Shown: positions 34,936 to 44,492, counted from the stretch's first letter. The stretch is DNA of 64,000 nucleotides from Vreelandella venusta (GCF_007989605.1 NZ_BJUL01000001.1:248001-312000), one strand, 5' to 3'. A program made the numbers and translations. The notes: generated from the letters alone by a model not told the origin.

Positions 34936-35414
34936 TGCTGGATACCTTTAATTTTTGGCTAGCCACCGGCTTTGGGCTGGGGCTAGCGCCAGTCGCGCCG
35001 GGTACGGTTGGTTCGCTGCTGGGCATTCCCTTAGCATGGTGGTTGTTAAGCCGACCGCTGGTGCAGCAGGGCGTTATCATCGCTGTTCTGCTGACACTTG
35101 CAGTGCCGATTTGTCACGTCGCTGCGTGGCACTACGCAGGGTTAGATCATGGCAGCATTGTTGCCGATGAGTACTTGGCGTTCCCGCTAGCGGTTATTGG
35201 GCTGCAAGCAGCACGCCATCCACTGGTGATGGCGTTGGCATTCGTTATTTATCGCTTCTTTGATTCGCTGAAGCCGCCGCCAATTCATTTGGCAGAGTAT
35301 GTGCAGGGTGGCTTTGGTATTGTGTTAGACGATGTTATTGCGGCGTTAGTGACGTGGGTAGTGATGGCCCTGATAGTGAAGTTTTGGCAGCGCCGAACCG
35401 CAGAGCAACATTAA
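34935..35414 (+). CDS. pgpA: Phosphatidylglycerophosphatase A
   Basis: 159-residue membrane phosphatase that makes phosphatidylglycerol from its phosphate. Family stretches are FGLGLAPVAPGTVGSLLGIP, ADEYLAFPLAV, FVIYRFFDSLKPPP and QGGFGIVLDDVIAAL, with the metal-binding Asp residues in place. Three to four hydrophobic segments. In many gammaproteobacteria pgpA follows thiL-nusB; here it follows a TerB-like gene, an atypical position. Confidence 0.93.
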   Translation: MLDTFNFWLATGFGLGLAPVAPGTVGSLLGIPLAWWLLSRPLVQQGVIIAVLLTLAVPICHVAAWHYAGLDHGSIVADEYLAFPLAVIGLQAARHPLVMALAFVIYRFFDSLKPPPIHLAEYVQGGFGIVLDDVIAALVTWVVMALIVKFWQRRTAEQH

Positions 35415-35440
35415 AACTGCTAATAATACGAGTAATGAAA

Positions 35441-35474
35441 AAAGCGCCGCTAGCCTGTTGAAAGCTAGCGGCGC
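35441..35474 (-). terminator. Terminator between pgpA and the aldehyde dehydrogenase
   Basis: An 11-bp perfect stem GCGCCGCTAGC (35444-35454) and GCTAGCGGCGC (35464-35474). On the minus strand it is followed by TTTTTT, so it terminates the dehydrogenase transcript; on the plus strand it is followed by GTTCGTTTT and may act weakly for pgpA. Confidence 0.9.
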
Positions 35475-35512
35475 GTTCGTTTTATGGCCTATGGTTCTGA
35501 GCGTTTATCGCC

Positions 35513-36895
35513 TCACTCTTTAACAACAATGACCGACTTTGCGTTAACGAACTCAAGCATGCCAAAACCGCCATGCTCACGCCCATAGCCCGAGTCTTTA
35601 ACGCCACCAAACGGCATTTCCGGGGTGGCAACTCCAAAGCCATTGATAAACACCATGCCAGTGTCGAAGTACTTGCTGGCAAGCTCAGTGGCACGCTGCA
35701 CGTCTTTAGAGATGATGCCTCCACCGAGGCCATAACGGCTGTCGTTGGCAATGCGCATGGCGTCTTCGTCGTCTTTAGCGCGAATGAGCGCCGCGACTGG
35801 TCCGAATAGCTCGTCATCGTAGGCGGGCTGGCCGGGCGTTACGTTCTCCAGCACGGTCACTGGGTAAAACGCGCCTTTGCCAGATGGTTTTTCGCCGCCG
35901 CAGAGGATTTTTGCGCCTTTACGCACACTCTGCTCCACCTGCTCGTGGAGAGCATCGCGAAGGTCAACTCGCGCCATGGGGCCTAAGTGAGTGTCATCTG
36001 CCCTGGGGTCGCCTACCTTCAGCGCCTTCATTTTTTCCACAAAACGCGCTTTGAACGCTTCATAGTTAGCGTCGGTCACTACGAAGCGTTTTGCAGCCAC
36101 ACAGGTCTGTCCGGTATTAAACACACGGCCAGTGACACAGGTTTTGACGGCAACATCGAGATCGGCATCATCCAGCACCAAATAGGCATCGTTTGAGCCC
36201 AACTCCAGTACGGTTTTTTTCAGGTGTTCGGCGGCTTTTGCCGCTACTTTACGTCCTGCACCATCACTACCCGTAAGCGTGACGCCACGAACCGCCTTGT
36301 GTGCAATCACCTCATCAGATACATCGTGAGAGACAATGATCGTGCGGAAAACGTTTTCTGGTAGGCCAGCCTCACGGTAAATCTTTTCGAGCAGTAGGCC
36401 ACTGCCAGTGACATTCTCAGCATGTTTTAGTAGCACGCTATTACCCGCCATAATGTTGGCGATGGAGTAACGCACTACTTGATAAGCGGGGAAGTTCCAC
36501 GGCTGTATGCCATAGATAACGCCCATAGGAGAGTAAGTAACAATGCCACGCTCGCCGTTGCTGGGGTTGCGCTGTTCGTCAGCTAATATAGTGGGGCCAT
36601 GTTTCGCGGTGTAATTACATATACCCGCGCAAAGCTCGACTTCCTGGCGGGCTTGGCTGGGTAGCTTGCCCATTTCATTCACCATCAGTTCGGCAAGCTC
36701 TTCTTTATTGGCGTTAAGCGCTTCGCCAATGGCTTTGACTACCTTAGCGCGCTGCTCAAGTGGTTTAAGTCGCCAATCAAGAAACGCTTCATGGCTAGCC
36801 TCGACAATCTGCTTGGCCTGGCTGGCATCCATTAGCGCATAAGTCTCAAGCGTTTCGCCGGTGGCCGGGTTGACGGTGGTGATGCTGTTGCTCAT
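35513..36895 (-). CDS. NAD(P)-dependent succinate-semialdehyde-type dehydrogenase (Sad/YneI-like)
   Basis: 460 residues, aldehyde dehydrogenase superfamily. The cofactor region is IYGIQPWNFPAYQVVRYSI, the catalytic Glu is in LELGSNDAYLVL, and the catalytic Cys is in NTGQTCVAAKR. The Sad/YneI-type shorter N-terminus and GSNDA signature point to succinate-semialdehyde dehydrogenase, but other short-chain aldehydes are possible. GGAGATCTT ahead of the ATG. A perfect inverted repeat 36-67 bases upstream is a likely TetR-type operator. Confidence 0.88.
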   Translation of the reverse strand: MSNSITTVNPATGETLETYALMDASQAKQIVEASHEAFLDWRLKPLEQRAKVVKAIGEALNANKEELAELMVNEMGKLPSQARQEVELCAGICNYTAKHGPTILADEQRNPSNGERGIVTYSPMGVIYGIQPWNFPAYQVVRYSIANIMAGNSVLLKHAENVTGSGLLLEKIYREAGLPENVFRTIIVSHDVSDEVIAHKAVRGVTLTGSDGAGRKVAAKAAEHLKKTVLELGSNDAYLVLDDADLDVAVKTCVTGRVFNTGQTCVAAKRFVVTDANYEAFKARFVEKMKALKVGDPRADDTHLGPMARVDLRDALHEQVEQSVRKGAKILCGGEKPSGKGAFYPVTVLENVTPGQPAYDDELFGPVAALIRAKDDEDAMRIANDSRYGLGGGIISKDVQRATELASKYFDTGMVFINGFGVATPEMPFGGVKDSGYGREHGGFGMLEFVNAKSVIVVKE

Positions 36896-36931
36896 AAGAT
36901 CTCCTATCTTTTGATCAACGGGGCGTTAAAG

Positions 36932-36962
36932 AATAGACCAGTTATTAGCCGACTGGTCTATT
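36932..36962. promoter_or_regulatory. Perfect 11-bp inverted repeat, TetR/NemR-like operator
   Basis: AATAGACCAGT (36932-36942) and ACTGGTCTATT (36952-36962), 9 bases apart, lie between the dehydrogenase start and its likely promoter. TAGACC/GGTCTA half sites resemble the NemR operator of E. coli, which controls genes for reactive electrophile and aldehyde detoxification. No tetR gene is adjacent. Confidence 0.65.
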
Positions 36963-37093
36963 AATGTTGATTCTCCACTCTAGTAGAAAAACGCCGGTTT
37001 GCCCAAATTGATTGTTAGCGTCTTAACTACAGCGCTCCCTCTAGGGCAGTCATCGGTAAAAAATGTTCCGTTAAACTTGCGCGTTAAGGTAGG

Positions 37094-37738
37094 CTACTCA
37101 AATATTGGCCCACCGGCCTCTTCGCCCCATACCTCTTCCAGGCGATTGTCCCGACCACAGCTCAAGCGATAGAACCGATAGCGTAGTGGATTCTTTTGAT
37201 AGTAATCCTGGTGGTACTCTTCAGCTTCCCAAAACTCGCTGGCGGGAGTTATTTCAGTCGCTATAGCCTGGCCAAAGCGCCCTTCCATGTCAGCCTTCGA
37301 CGCTTCTGCTAGTTTCCGCTGTTCTTCACTATGGTAAAAAATGGCTGAGCGGTACTGGTCGCCGCTGTCGCAAAACTGGCGGTCTACGGCGAAAGGATCA
37401 ATATTGCGCCAGAAAATCTCTAACAACTGCTCGTAGCTGATTTGGCTGTCATCATAGCTGATTTGCACTACTTCGATGTGGCCAGTGCCGCCGCGAGAAA
37501 TTTGTTCGTAGCTAGGGTTTTCAAGCTCGCCGCCCATATAACCAGAAGTAGTGGCGCTGACGCCGGGCTGCTTATCGTAGGGAGGTTCCATGCACCAAAA
37601 ACAGCCGCCAGCAAACGTAGCTTCCGCATTAGACTGAGCATGGAGTGGCGTGCTGGCGAGACCTGCGGCAGCTATGACACACAGCGTTAAGGGCTGAGAT
37701 AAGGGGCGAAAAAGCTGGAATCGAATCATGGTAATCAC
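37094..37738 (-). CDS. msrA: Peptide methionine sulfoxide reductase MsrA, exported
   Basis: 214 residues. A signal peptide (LTLCVIAAAGLASTPLHA, cut near residue 35) is followed by the MsrA domain with AGGCFWCMEPPYDKQPG, the catalytic Cys being the one after GG, then TSGYMGGE and GTGHIEVVQISYD. It repairs methionine sulfoxide (S form) in periplasmic proteins. ATG 37729 (MIRFQLF) is an alternative start. Stand-alone gene. Confidence 0.93.
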   Translation of the reverse strand: MITMIRFQLFRPLSQPLTLCVIAAAGLASTPLHAQSNAEATFAGGCFWCMEPPYDKQPGVSATTSGYMGGELENPSYEQISRGGTGHIEVVQISYDDSQISYEQLLEIFWRNIDPFAVDRQFCDSGDQYRSAIFYHSEEQRKLAEASKADMEGRFGQAIATEITPASEFWEAEEYHQDYYQKNPLRYRFYRLSCGRDNRLEEVWGEEAGGPIFE

Positions 37739-37818
37739 TCCAGTAGACGTAGTGAGTTATCGCTCGCTGTAGAGTCAATTAGTGGCAACGGTGGCGACTA
37801 CCTTACATAACCTATTCG

Positions 37819-38721
37819 CTACCCCAGCCGGTAAGGCCATACTGTGTCTAACGTATCCAGGGCTGCTTTGAGCGCCGGTTCCGCAGCGCGTTCTTTGCGC
37901 CATATCATGCTAAGTGCGCAGGGCAGGCGCACATTTTCGGCTACAGCCAAACCGCTTTCCTGGCGTTCGGCCATTGCCAGCGCATCCCTTGCTAAGCTTA
38001 GACCCACTCCCGCACGGACTAAATCCAGCATACAAGCTTCTTGATCTACTTGGGCAACCCTATTCGGCGTGGCGCCACTTGAGGTTAGGACGCGATCTAG
38101 CAGTCGGTGGTGCGCTGAGACTGGGGGAGTGACTATCCAGGGAAGCTTGGCTAGAGCTTCCCAGCGAGTATCTAACAGTTTGGTTTCCCAGCCTGCTGGA
38201 GCAATGACGTGGTAGTGGAAGTGGGTCAGCTCACGCCAAGCAAGGAGGTCGCTTCCTGAACCCTCACCGGGAGGAGCGAGAAAAAAGCCTACATCCAGTT
38301 CGCCTTGCTCCACCCTCGTTAATACGTTGCCACTCATTCCGTGATGCAACTCGGTTTCCAGTTGAGGGGCGCGGGCCATCAATCGGCTGAGAAATTTGCC
38401 CAGGCGAATAAATTCCGGATCAACAATCGTGCCGATTTTTAGTTTTCCACGCAGGGTGCTGTGCAATGCGCTAGCGCGTTGCTCAAAGGCCAGGGCGCTG
38501 GCCAGGGCATTTTCTGCGGCGGGTAATAACGCATAGCCATCGGCAGTGAGCGTTAACCCCTGAGGGCGACGGGTGAATAGGGTTAACCCTAAGTGCTGCT
38601 GAAGCTGCTTCAACTTTAGACTGACGGCGGGTTGAGTCAGGCAGAGCTGGTCAGCTGCCCGTGAAACGCTTCCGGTACGTGCGACGGCTACAAATGCCCG
38701 TAGCGCAGAGTTTTCTTGCAT
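37819..38721 (-). CDS. LysR-family regulator, probable control of dddCA
   Basis: 300 residues. N-terminal helix-turn-helix ALRAFVAVARTGSVSRAADQ and LCLTQPAVSLKLKQLQQHLG, then a periplasmic-binding-like effector domain (LKIGTIVDPEFIRLG, LDVGFFLAPPGEG). It is divergent from the methylmalonate-semialdehyde-type dehydrogenase, sharing a 137-base gap. In Pseudomonas and Halomonas, LysR proteins in this place respond to 3-hydroxypropionate; the same role is inferred here. Confidence 0.88.
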   Translation of the reverse strand: MQENSALRAFVAVARTGSVSRAADQLCLTQPAVSLKLKQLQQHLGLTLFTRRPQGLTLTADGYALLPAAENALASALAFEQRASALHSTLRGKLKIGTIVDPEFIRLGKFLSRLMARAPQLETELHHGMSGNVLTRVEQGELDVGFFLAPPGEGSGSDLLAWRELTHFHYHVIAPAGWETKLLDTRWEALAKLPWIVTPPVSAHHRLLDRVLTSSGATPNRVAQVDQEACMLDLVRAGVGLSLARDALAMAERQESGLAVAENVRLPCALSMIWRKERAAEPALKAALDTLDTVWPYRLG

Positions 38722-38858
38722 AAGCGAGCACCTGTTGTCGCTGTGTTATTTGAAAAGCTTATATCCTGGTTAAAAAATACTCAATTGATTGCCTCGCAGG
38801 GCTGGTTAATCTGTCGATACTTAATTCGTTATTTTAATCTGCTTATAAAGGTAGCCAC

Positions 38859-40370
38859 ATGACAACAACCACTATTAACCATTTCATTAATGGGCAGATC
38901 AGCCAGGGAAGCTCGAGTCTTTCGCAAAATGTATTTAATCCTGCGACGGGTAACGTCACCGGAAACGTGGTGCTCGCCTCTGCACACGATGTTGATAGTG
39001 CTGTGCAAGCCGCTAAAGCGGCATTTCCTACTTGGGCAGACACCCCACCCATTCGCCGGGCACGGGTAATGTTCAAGTTTTTGGAGCTGCTCAACACCCA
39101 TAAAGATGTGCTGGCGGAAGCAATTACTAAAGAGCATGGCAAAGTGTTTACCGATGCCCAGGGCGAAGTTGCCCGCGGGATTGATATCGTTGAATTCGCT
39201 TGCGGTATTCCCCAGTTGTTAAAGGGCGATTATACGGAGCAGGTAAGCACCGGGATTGATAACTGGACCATGCGACAGCCATTGGGCGTGGTAGCGGGTA
39301 TTACGCCGTTCAACTTCCCGGTTATGGTACCGATGTGGATGTTCCCGATTGCGATTGCTACGGGCAATACCTTCATCCTCAAGCCTAGTCCGCTTGACCC
39401 CAGTGCTTCGCTGATGATCGCCGATCTGCTCAAGCAGGCAGGGCTGCCGGATGGCGTATTCAACGTGGTTCAGGGCGATAAAGACAGCGTTGAAGCGTTG
39501 ATCGACCATCCGGATGTTAAAGCGTTGTCATTTGTTGGTTCTACGCCGATTGCTAACCTGATTTACGAGCGCGGCGCTAAGCACGGCAAGCGGGTGCAAG
39601 CACTGGGTGGCGCTAAAAATCATATGGTCGTGATGCCAGATGCCAACCTGGATAAGGCGGTGGATGCCCTGATTGGTGCTGCCTACGGCTCGGCGGGCGA
39701 ACGTTGTATGGCAATCAGCGTGGCGGTGCTGGTGGGCGATGTGGCGGATGGTGTGGTAGCTCAGTTGGCTGAACGTGCCAAGGCGCTGAAAGTTAAGGAC
39801 GGCATGCAGTTGGATGCGGAGATGGGGCCGATTGTTACCCGCCAGGCCCATGAGCGGATTACCGGTTACATCAATAAAGGCATAGAGGAAGGCGCACACT
39901 TGGTGGTGGATGGCCGAGAATTCGATGCCGCGCAAACTGGTGACGGCTGTGCTGAAGGCTTCTGGATGGGCGGCACTCTGTTTGATCATGTCACCCCTGA
40001 GATGACCATATACAAAGAAGAGATATTCGGCCCAGTGCTGGCTTGTATTCGAGTGCCGGATATTGCCACCGCCATTCAGCTGATCAATGACCATGAATTT
40101 GGTAATGGAGTGAGCTGCTTCACTGAGAGCGGTAGTGTTGCACGGGAATTTGGTCGCCGTATTCAGGTGGGCATGGTCGGTATCAATGTGCCCATTCCGG
40201 TGCCTATGGCGTGGCATGGGTTTGGCGGCTGGAAGCGTTCGCTGTTTGGCGATACGCATGCTTATGGCGAAGAGGGCGTGCGTTTCTATACCAAACAGAA
40301 ATCCATTATGCAGCGTTGGTCAGACTCGATTGATTCAGGCGCTGAGTTTGTGATGCCTACGGCGAAGTAA
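38859..40370 (+). CDS. dddC: CoA-acylating (methyl)malonate-semialdehyde dehydrogenase, DddC/MmsA type
   Basis: 503 residues, aldehyde dehydrogenase superfamily, MmsA branch. [20 protein letters not shown] is the cofactor loop, [16 protein letters not shown] replaces the usual Glu region as in CoA-acylating members, and the catalytic Cys is in [14 protein letters not shown]. It oxidises malonate semialdehyde to acetyl-CoA and CO2. The gene pair with the following GMC oxidoreductase and the LysR regulator matches the dddC-dddA pair of Halomonas, used in 3-hydroxypropionate breakdown. It could equally serve valine degradation. Confidence 0.9.
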   Translation: MTTTTINHFINGQISQGSSSLSQNVFNPATGNVTGNVVLASAHDVDSAVQAAKAAFPTWADTPPIRRARVMFKFLELLNTHKDVLAEAITKEHGKVFTDAQGEVARGIDIVEFACGIPQLLKGDYTEQVSTGIDNWTMRQPLGVVAGITPFNFPVMVPMWMFPIAIATGNTFILKPSPLDPSASLMIADLLKQAGLPDGVFNVVQGDKDSVEALIDHPDVKALSFVGSTPIANLIYERGAKHGKRVQALGGAKNHMVVMPDANLDKAVDALIGAAYGSAGERCMAISVAVLVGDVADGVVAQLAERAKALKVKDGMQLDAEMGPIVTRQAHERITGYINKGIEEGAHLVVDGREFDAAQTGDGCAEGFWMGGTLFDHVTPEMTIYKEEIFGPVLACIRVPDIATAIQLINDHEFGNGVSCFTESGSVAREFGRRIQVGMVGINVPIPVPMAWHGFGGWKRSLFGDTHAYGEEGVRFYTKQKSIMQRWSDSIDSGAEFVMPTAK

Positions 40371-40396
40371 CGCCATCACGTTACGGGAACCAGTTC

Positions 40397-42061
40397 ATGT
40401 CACATGCTGCTAATAACTTCGATTATATTGTGATCGGCGCAGGCACCGCAGGGTGCCTGATGGCTAATAGACTCAGTGCTAATCCAAATAATAAGGTGCT
40501 GCTAATTGAAGCGGGTGGGCCGGATAACTACCACTGGATTCATATCCCGGTGGGCTATCTTTACTGCATTAACAACCCGCGCACAGACTGGCTGTTTCGT
40601 ACTGAGCCTGACAAAGGGCTCAATGGTCGCTCACTGATTTATCCTCGGGGTAAAACGCTAGGTGGCTGTTCCAGTATTAATGGCATGCTTTATCTACGTG
40701 GTCAGGCACGCGATTACGATCACTGGGCCGAGTTGACCGGCGATGATGCCTGGCGGTGGGACAACTGCTTGCCAGATTTCATGAAACACGAAAACCACCA
40801 CCGTTTGGATGAAGGCGGTGATGGCGACGCCGATCATCGCCGTTATCATGGCCATGGTGGCGAATGGCGGATCGAAAAACAGCGCTTAAGCTGGCAAGTG
40901 CTAGATGATTTCGCTGAAGCGGCGGTGCAAGCGGGTATTCCGCGCACTGACGATTTCAATCGTGGTGATAACGAAGGCGTTAACTATTTTGAGGTCAACC
41001 AGCGCAATGGCTGGCGCTGGAATACTTCTAAAGCGTTTTTGCGGCCGATCAAGCAACGCACCAATCTAACGATCTGGCACTCTACCCACGTCAATCGTCT
41101 GCTATTTGAACCACAAGATGGCCAGCCACGCTGCACGGGCGCTGAGCTTTTGCGTGAAGGCACAACGATCAACGTGACAGCCAATAAAGAAGTTGTGCTG
41201 AGTGCTGGCGCTATCGGTTCGCCACAGATTCTGCAGCTTTCCGGTATTGGCGCGCCGGAGTTATTACAACAACACTGTATTGAGGTGGTGTCAGCGCTAC
41301 CCGGCGTAGGCGAAAACTTGCAGGATCACTTGCAGATTCGCTCCGTCTATAAAGTAAAAGGGGCAAAAACGCTGAACACTATGGCCAGTACTCTGTTGGG
41401 TAAAGCCATGATTGGTTTAGAATACGTGCTGAAACGTCGGGGGCCGATGAGCATGGCGCCTTCTCAGTTATGTATCTTTACGCGTAGTTCTGACGAGTAT
41501 CAGCACGCTAACATCGAGTACCACGTACAGCCATTAAGCCTTGATGCGTTTGGCCAGCCGTTACACGACTTCCCGGCGATTACTGCCAGTGTCTGCAACC
41601 TTAACCCTACAAGCCGTGGCTCGGTAAGGATCAAAAACCGTGATCCACAAACGGCGCCCGCCATAGAGCCTAACTATCTGAGCACCCAAGAAGACCGCAA
41701 GGTGGCGGCAGACTCATTACGGGTTACGCGGCGGATTGCCGAGCAGCAGGCATTCGCTAAGTATCAGCCAGAAGAGTTTAAACCTGGCTTGCAGTATCAA
41801 AGCGACGAAGAGCTGGCCAAATTGGCGGGCGATATTGGGACCACGATCTTTCACCCCGTCGGGACGGCGAAAATGGGCCGTGACGACGATCCGGACGCCG
41901 TGGTGGATTCCAAGCTGCGTGTCAAGGGGGTGAGCGGGCTACGAGTAGTGGACGCCAGTATTATGCCGACCATTACCAGCGGTAATACCAACTCACCTAC
42001 CTTAATGATTGCTGAGAAAGCAGCAGGGTGGATGGCAGTTGCGGATCAGTCATCATCCTGA
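40397..42061 (+). CDS. dddA: GMC-family FAD alcohol dehydrogenase, DddA-like (3-hydroxypropionate dehydrogenase)
   Basis: 554 residues, glucose-methanol-choline oxidoreductase family. The FAD site is VIGAGTAGCLMANRLS, the GMC signatures are LGGCSSINGMLYLRGQARDY and GAIGSPQILQLSGIG, and the catalytic His region is FHPVGTAKMG with the late SGNTNSPTLMIAEKA. It is 26 bases after dddC, so the two form an operon: this enzyme oxidises 3-hydroxypropionate to malonate semialdehyde, which dddC then consumes. Choline dehydrogenase-like annotation would be the alternative. No DMSP-cleaving gene is nearby. Confidence 0.85.
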   Translation: MSHAANNFDYIVIGAGTAGCLMANRLSANPNNKVLLIEAGGPDNYHWIHIPVGYLYCINNPRTDWLFRTEPDKGLNGRSLIYPRGKTLGGCSSINGMLYLRGQARDYDHWAELTGDDAWRWDNCLPDFMKHENHHRLDEGGDGDADHRRYHGHGGEWRIEKQRLSWQVLDDFAEAAVQAGIPRTDDFNRGDNEGVNYFEVNQRNGWRWNTSKAFLRPIKQRTNLTIWHSTHVNRLLFEPQDGQPRCTGAELLREGTTINVTANKEVVLSAGAIGSPQILQLSGIGAPELLQQHCIEVVSALPGVGENLQDHLQIRSVYKVKGAKTLNTMASTLLGKAMIGLEYVLKRRGPMSMAPSQLCIFTRSSDEYQHANIEYHVQPLSLDAFGQPLHDFPAITASVCNLNPTSRGSVRIKNRDPQTAPAIEPNYLSTQEDRKVAADSLRVTRRIAEQQAFAKYQPEEFKPGLQYQSDEELAKLAGDIGTTIFHPVGTAKMGRDDDPDAVVDSKLRVKGVSGLRVVDASIMPTITSGNTNSPTLMIAEKAAGWMAVADQSSS

Positions 42062-42251
42062 CATTTTTTTTCATCATTGTATTGACGTGCGGCTAAGTTA
42101 AGCGCATGCTGAATGCAGTTGGTTAGCAAGTCGAACGTTGTCAGCAGTATCGAAACGCCCAAGCGTTTAGTCTGGTGAAAGTTTCTTGTTCTACCCACTG
42201 CAACTCGGGTATTACCCGGCTCTACATCAAGCTACATCGAGGATTTCGATC

Positions 42252-42455
42252 ATGGCAACTGGTACCGTTAAGTGGTTTAACGACACTAAAGGCTTCGGCT
42301 TCATTTCTCCGGACGACAATGGCGACGATCTGTTCGCGCATTTCTCTGAAATTCAAGCTGACGGCTTCAAAACTCTGCAAGACGGTCAGAAGGTTTCCTT
42401 CGACGTCACTCAGGGTAAAAAAGGCCTTCAGGCTTCCAACATCAAAGTTCTTTAA
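42252..42455 (+). CDS. Cold-shock protein, CspA family
   Basis: 67-residue single cold-shock domain. RNP-1 KGFGFISPD and RNP-2 DLFAHFSEI are intact. ATG 42252 is preceded by GAGGATTTCG. The preceding gap of about 190 bases is unusually long for this window and probably contains the long structured leader usual for csp genes. A strong terminator follows. It acts as an RNA chaperone. Confidence 0.96.
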   Translation: MATGTVKWFNDTKGFGFISPDDNGDDLFAHFSEIQADGFKTLQDGQKVSFDVTQGKKGLQASNIKVL

Positions 42456-42500
42456 TTAGAAACGATGATGTTCGCTGTTAGCGGTTAACGCTAATATGCT

Positions 42501-42528
42501 AAAAAACCCCGCGAAAGCGGGGTTTTTT
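42501..42528 (+). terminator. Rho-independent terminator after the cold-shock gene
   Basis: AAAAAACCCCGC (42501-42512), loop GAAA, GCGGGGTTTTTT (42517-42528). A tetraloop and a T6 tail make it a textbook bidirectional terminator. Confidence 0.97.
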
Positions 42529-42551
42529 GTTGCTGCTTAGTCAATACCCTG

Positions 42552-42621
42552 CACACGCCACACGCCACACGCCACACGCCACACGCCACACGCCACACGC
42601 CACACGCCACACGCCACACGC
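42552..42621 (+). repeat. 7-bp tandem repeat, ten perfect units
   Basis: CACACGC is repeated ten times without a single mismatch, filling 70 bases between the cold-shock terminator and the following transporter gene. The unit is not a multiple of three and carries no hairpin. A run this long and clean is likely to vary in copy number between isolates. Confidence 0.98.
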
Positions 42622-42713
42622 CCATATTCTTTTTTGTTCTTACTGTGTTTCTAAAAATAACTTTTTAGAATATCCTCGAGGCGGCACAATGCTCCTAAGA
42701 TTTTAGGTTAGGG

Positions 42714-44492
42714 ATGCAGGATATGTCGCTGGATGCTTGGATAGCCGTGGGGGTAGTGCTCACTATCTTCCCGTTAATGACACTGTCTCGATTGGGGCCA
42801 GACATTATTCTGCTTGGTGCCGTCGTGGTGTTAATGACCTTAGGTGTCATTGACCCTCAGCAGGCGCTGGGCGGTTTTTCTAACAGTGGCTTGTTCACCG
42901 TGGCCTTTATGTATGTGCTGGTTGCCAGTATTCGTGAAACGGGCGGCATTGACCTGATTATTCGCTATGTTCTGGGGCGTCCTAACAGTGAACGGGGCGC
43001 GCTTGTTCGGCTGCTGTTACCCGTGGCATCGCTGAGCGGCTTTCTCAATAACACGCCCGTAGTGGCTACCTACATCCCTGCTGTCATGAGCTGGAGTCGA
43101 CGACTAAGGCTTTCTCCTCAACGGCTGTTAATGCCGCTCAGCTTTGCTTCCATTCTCGGCGGTACCATTACACTGTTTGGTACCAGTACTAACTTAGTTG
43201 TGCATGGTTTGTTAGTAGAGCGCTATCCCGCGCTTGAGATGGGTCTATTTGATTTAGCGTGGGTAGGCGTTCCTGTTGCGCTGGTGGGGCTTGCTTATCT
43301 TATCTTCTTAGGGCCACGCTTATTGCCCTCACGAGAGGGGATGTCGAAAGCGTTTGCTAACCCTCGCGAGTTCACTATCGAAATGGAAGTTGATCCTGCG
43401 GGAGTGCTGGTTGACCGTACGGTGGAAGAAGCTGGGTTACGCCATCTTCAAGAGCTTTTTCTAGTTGAAATTGAGCGTGCAGGTAATGTGGTGAGTGTGG
43501 TGGGGCCAGGCGAGCAGCTAAAGGCAGGTGACCGACTCGTTTTTGTGGGTACCTCGGATGCCGCTGTAGAGCTACAGCAGATTCGTGGACTCATCCCTTC
43601 TCGTGACGCCGCGTCGAGTTTGGAAAAAGAGTTTAAAGAGCGTCGCTTGGTTGAAGCGGTGGTATCGAACCAGTGCCAGTTTATTGGACAGCGGATTCGT
43701 GACGGCCGTTTTAGAACGCTATATGGCGCTGCTGTCCTAGCAATCTGTCGTGGCGGCGAGCGGGTAACCGGCAACTTAGGTCAAGTCCGTTTGCAACCTG
43801 CTGATGTGCTGCTGTTAGAAGCGCGCCCTCCGTTCATTGAGCGCCATCGCCAATCGAAAGACTTTCTTTTAATTAGCGAGTTGAACGGCTCAGCGCGGCC
43901 TGTGCATGAGAAAGCCCCGCTGGCTTGGGCGATTCTGTTGGGGGCGGTGCTGTTGGCGGCATTAGGTGTCTTAAGTATGCTCAATGCTGCCATGTTGGGC
44001 GCGGCGCTCGCGCTGTTAACCGGTTGTTGTTCCGTGGGCGCTGCTAAGCGTGGCCTGGATACGCAAGTGTTGTTGACCATTGCAGCATCGTTCGGGGTGG
44101 GGGCTGCGCTACAAACATCCGGCGCGGCGGATTTCCTGGCGGGCAATGTTCTATCGTTGGTGGCGGGTAACCCGCTGTTGCTATTAATTGCCACTTATTG
44201 CGTCGTGGCAATGTTAACCGAGTTGGTAACCAATAATGCCGCTGCGGTGATCATTTTTCCGGTGGTCATGGCAGCAGCAGAAAGCCTGGGGGTTAACCCG
44301 ATGCCCTACGTGGTGGCGGTAATGTTTGCTGCCTCGGCGAGTTTTTTAACGCCAATTGGTTACCAAACGAACCTTATGGTCCATGGTCCTGGCGGCTACC
44401 GAGTTAGTGATTTCTTGCGTGTTGGTGGTGGCTTAAACCTTTTGACGGGCGCCATTGCCTTAACCCTTATTCCACTGGTTTGGCCGCTTTAA
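42714..44492 (+). CDS. SLC13/DASS-like permease with two internal RCK_C (TrkA-C) domains
   Basis: 592 residues. An N-terminal membrane half (SGFLNNTPVVATYIPAVM) and a C-terminal membrane half (ELVTNNAAAVIIFPVVMA, SFLTPIGYQTNLMVHGPGGY) flank a soluble central region (about 215-385) with two TrkA-C-like folds (LKAGDRLVFVGTSDAAVELQ and LQPADVLLLEARPPFI). Such proteins are putative anion or sulfate permeases gated by a small ligand. ATG 42714 or 42723. The gene starts 92 bases after the ten-unit repeat. Confidence 0.9.
   Translation: MQDMSLDAWIAVGVVLTIFPLMTLSRLGPDIILLGAVVVLMTLGVIDPQQALGGFSNSGLFTVAFMYVLVASIRETGGIDLIIRYVLGRPNSERGALVRLLLPVASLSGFLNNTPVVATYIPAVMSWSRRLRLSPQRLLMPLSFASILGGTITLFGTSTNLVVHGLLVERYPALEMGLFDLAWVGVPVALVGLAYLIFLGPRLLPSREGMSKAFANPREFTIEMEVDPAGVLVDRTVEEAGLRHLQELFLVEIERAGNVVSVVGPGEQLKAGDRLVFVGTSDAAVELQQIRGLIPSRDAASSLEKEFKERRLVEAVVSNQCQFIGQRIRDGRFRTLYGAAVLAICRGGERVTGNLGQVRLQPADVLLLEARPPFIERHRQSKDFLLISELNGSARPVHEKAPLAWAILLGAVLLAALGVLSMLNAAMLGAALALLTGCCSVGAAKRGLDTQVLLTIAASFGVGAALQTSGAADFLAGNVLSLVAGNPLLLLIATYCVVAMLTELVTNNAAAVIIFPVVMAAAESLGVNPMPYVVAVMFAASASFLTPIGYQTNLMVHGPGGYRVSDFLRVGGGLNLLTGAIALTLIPLVWPL

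Noticed and set aside
38859-42061. A DMSP degradation locus
   Set aside because: Only the two last steps (dddC, dddA) are present; no DMSP lyase, CoA transferase or BCCT importer is visible.
42552-42621. CRISPR-like regular repeats
   Set aside because: The unit is only 7 bp with no spacers, and no cas gene is in the window. It is a simple tandem repeat.
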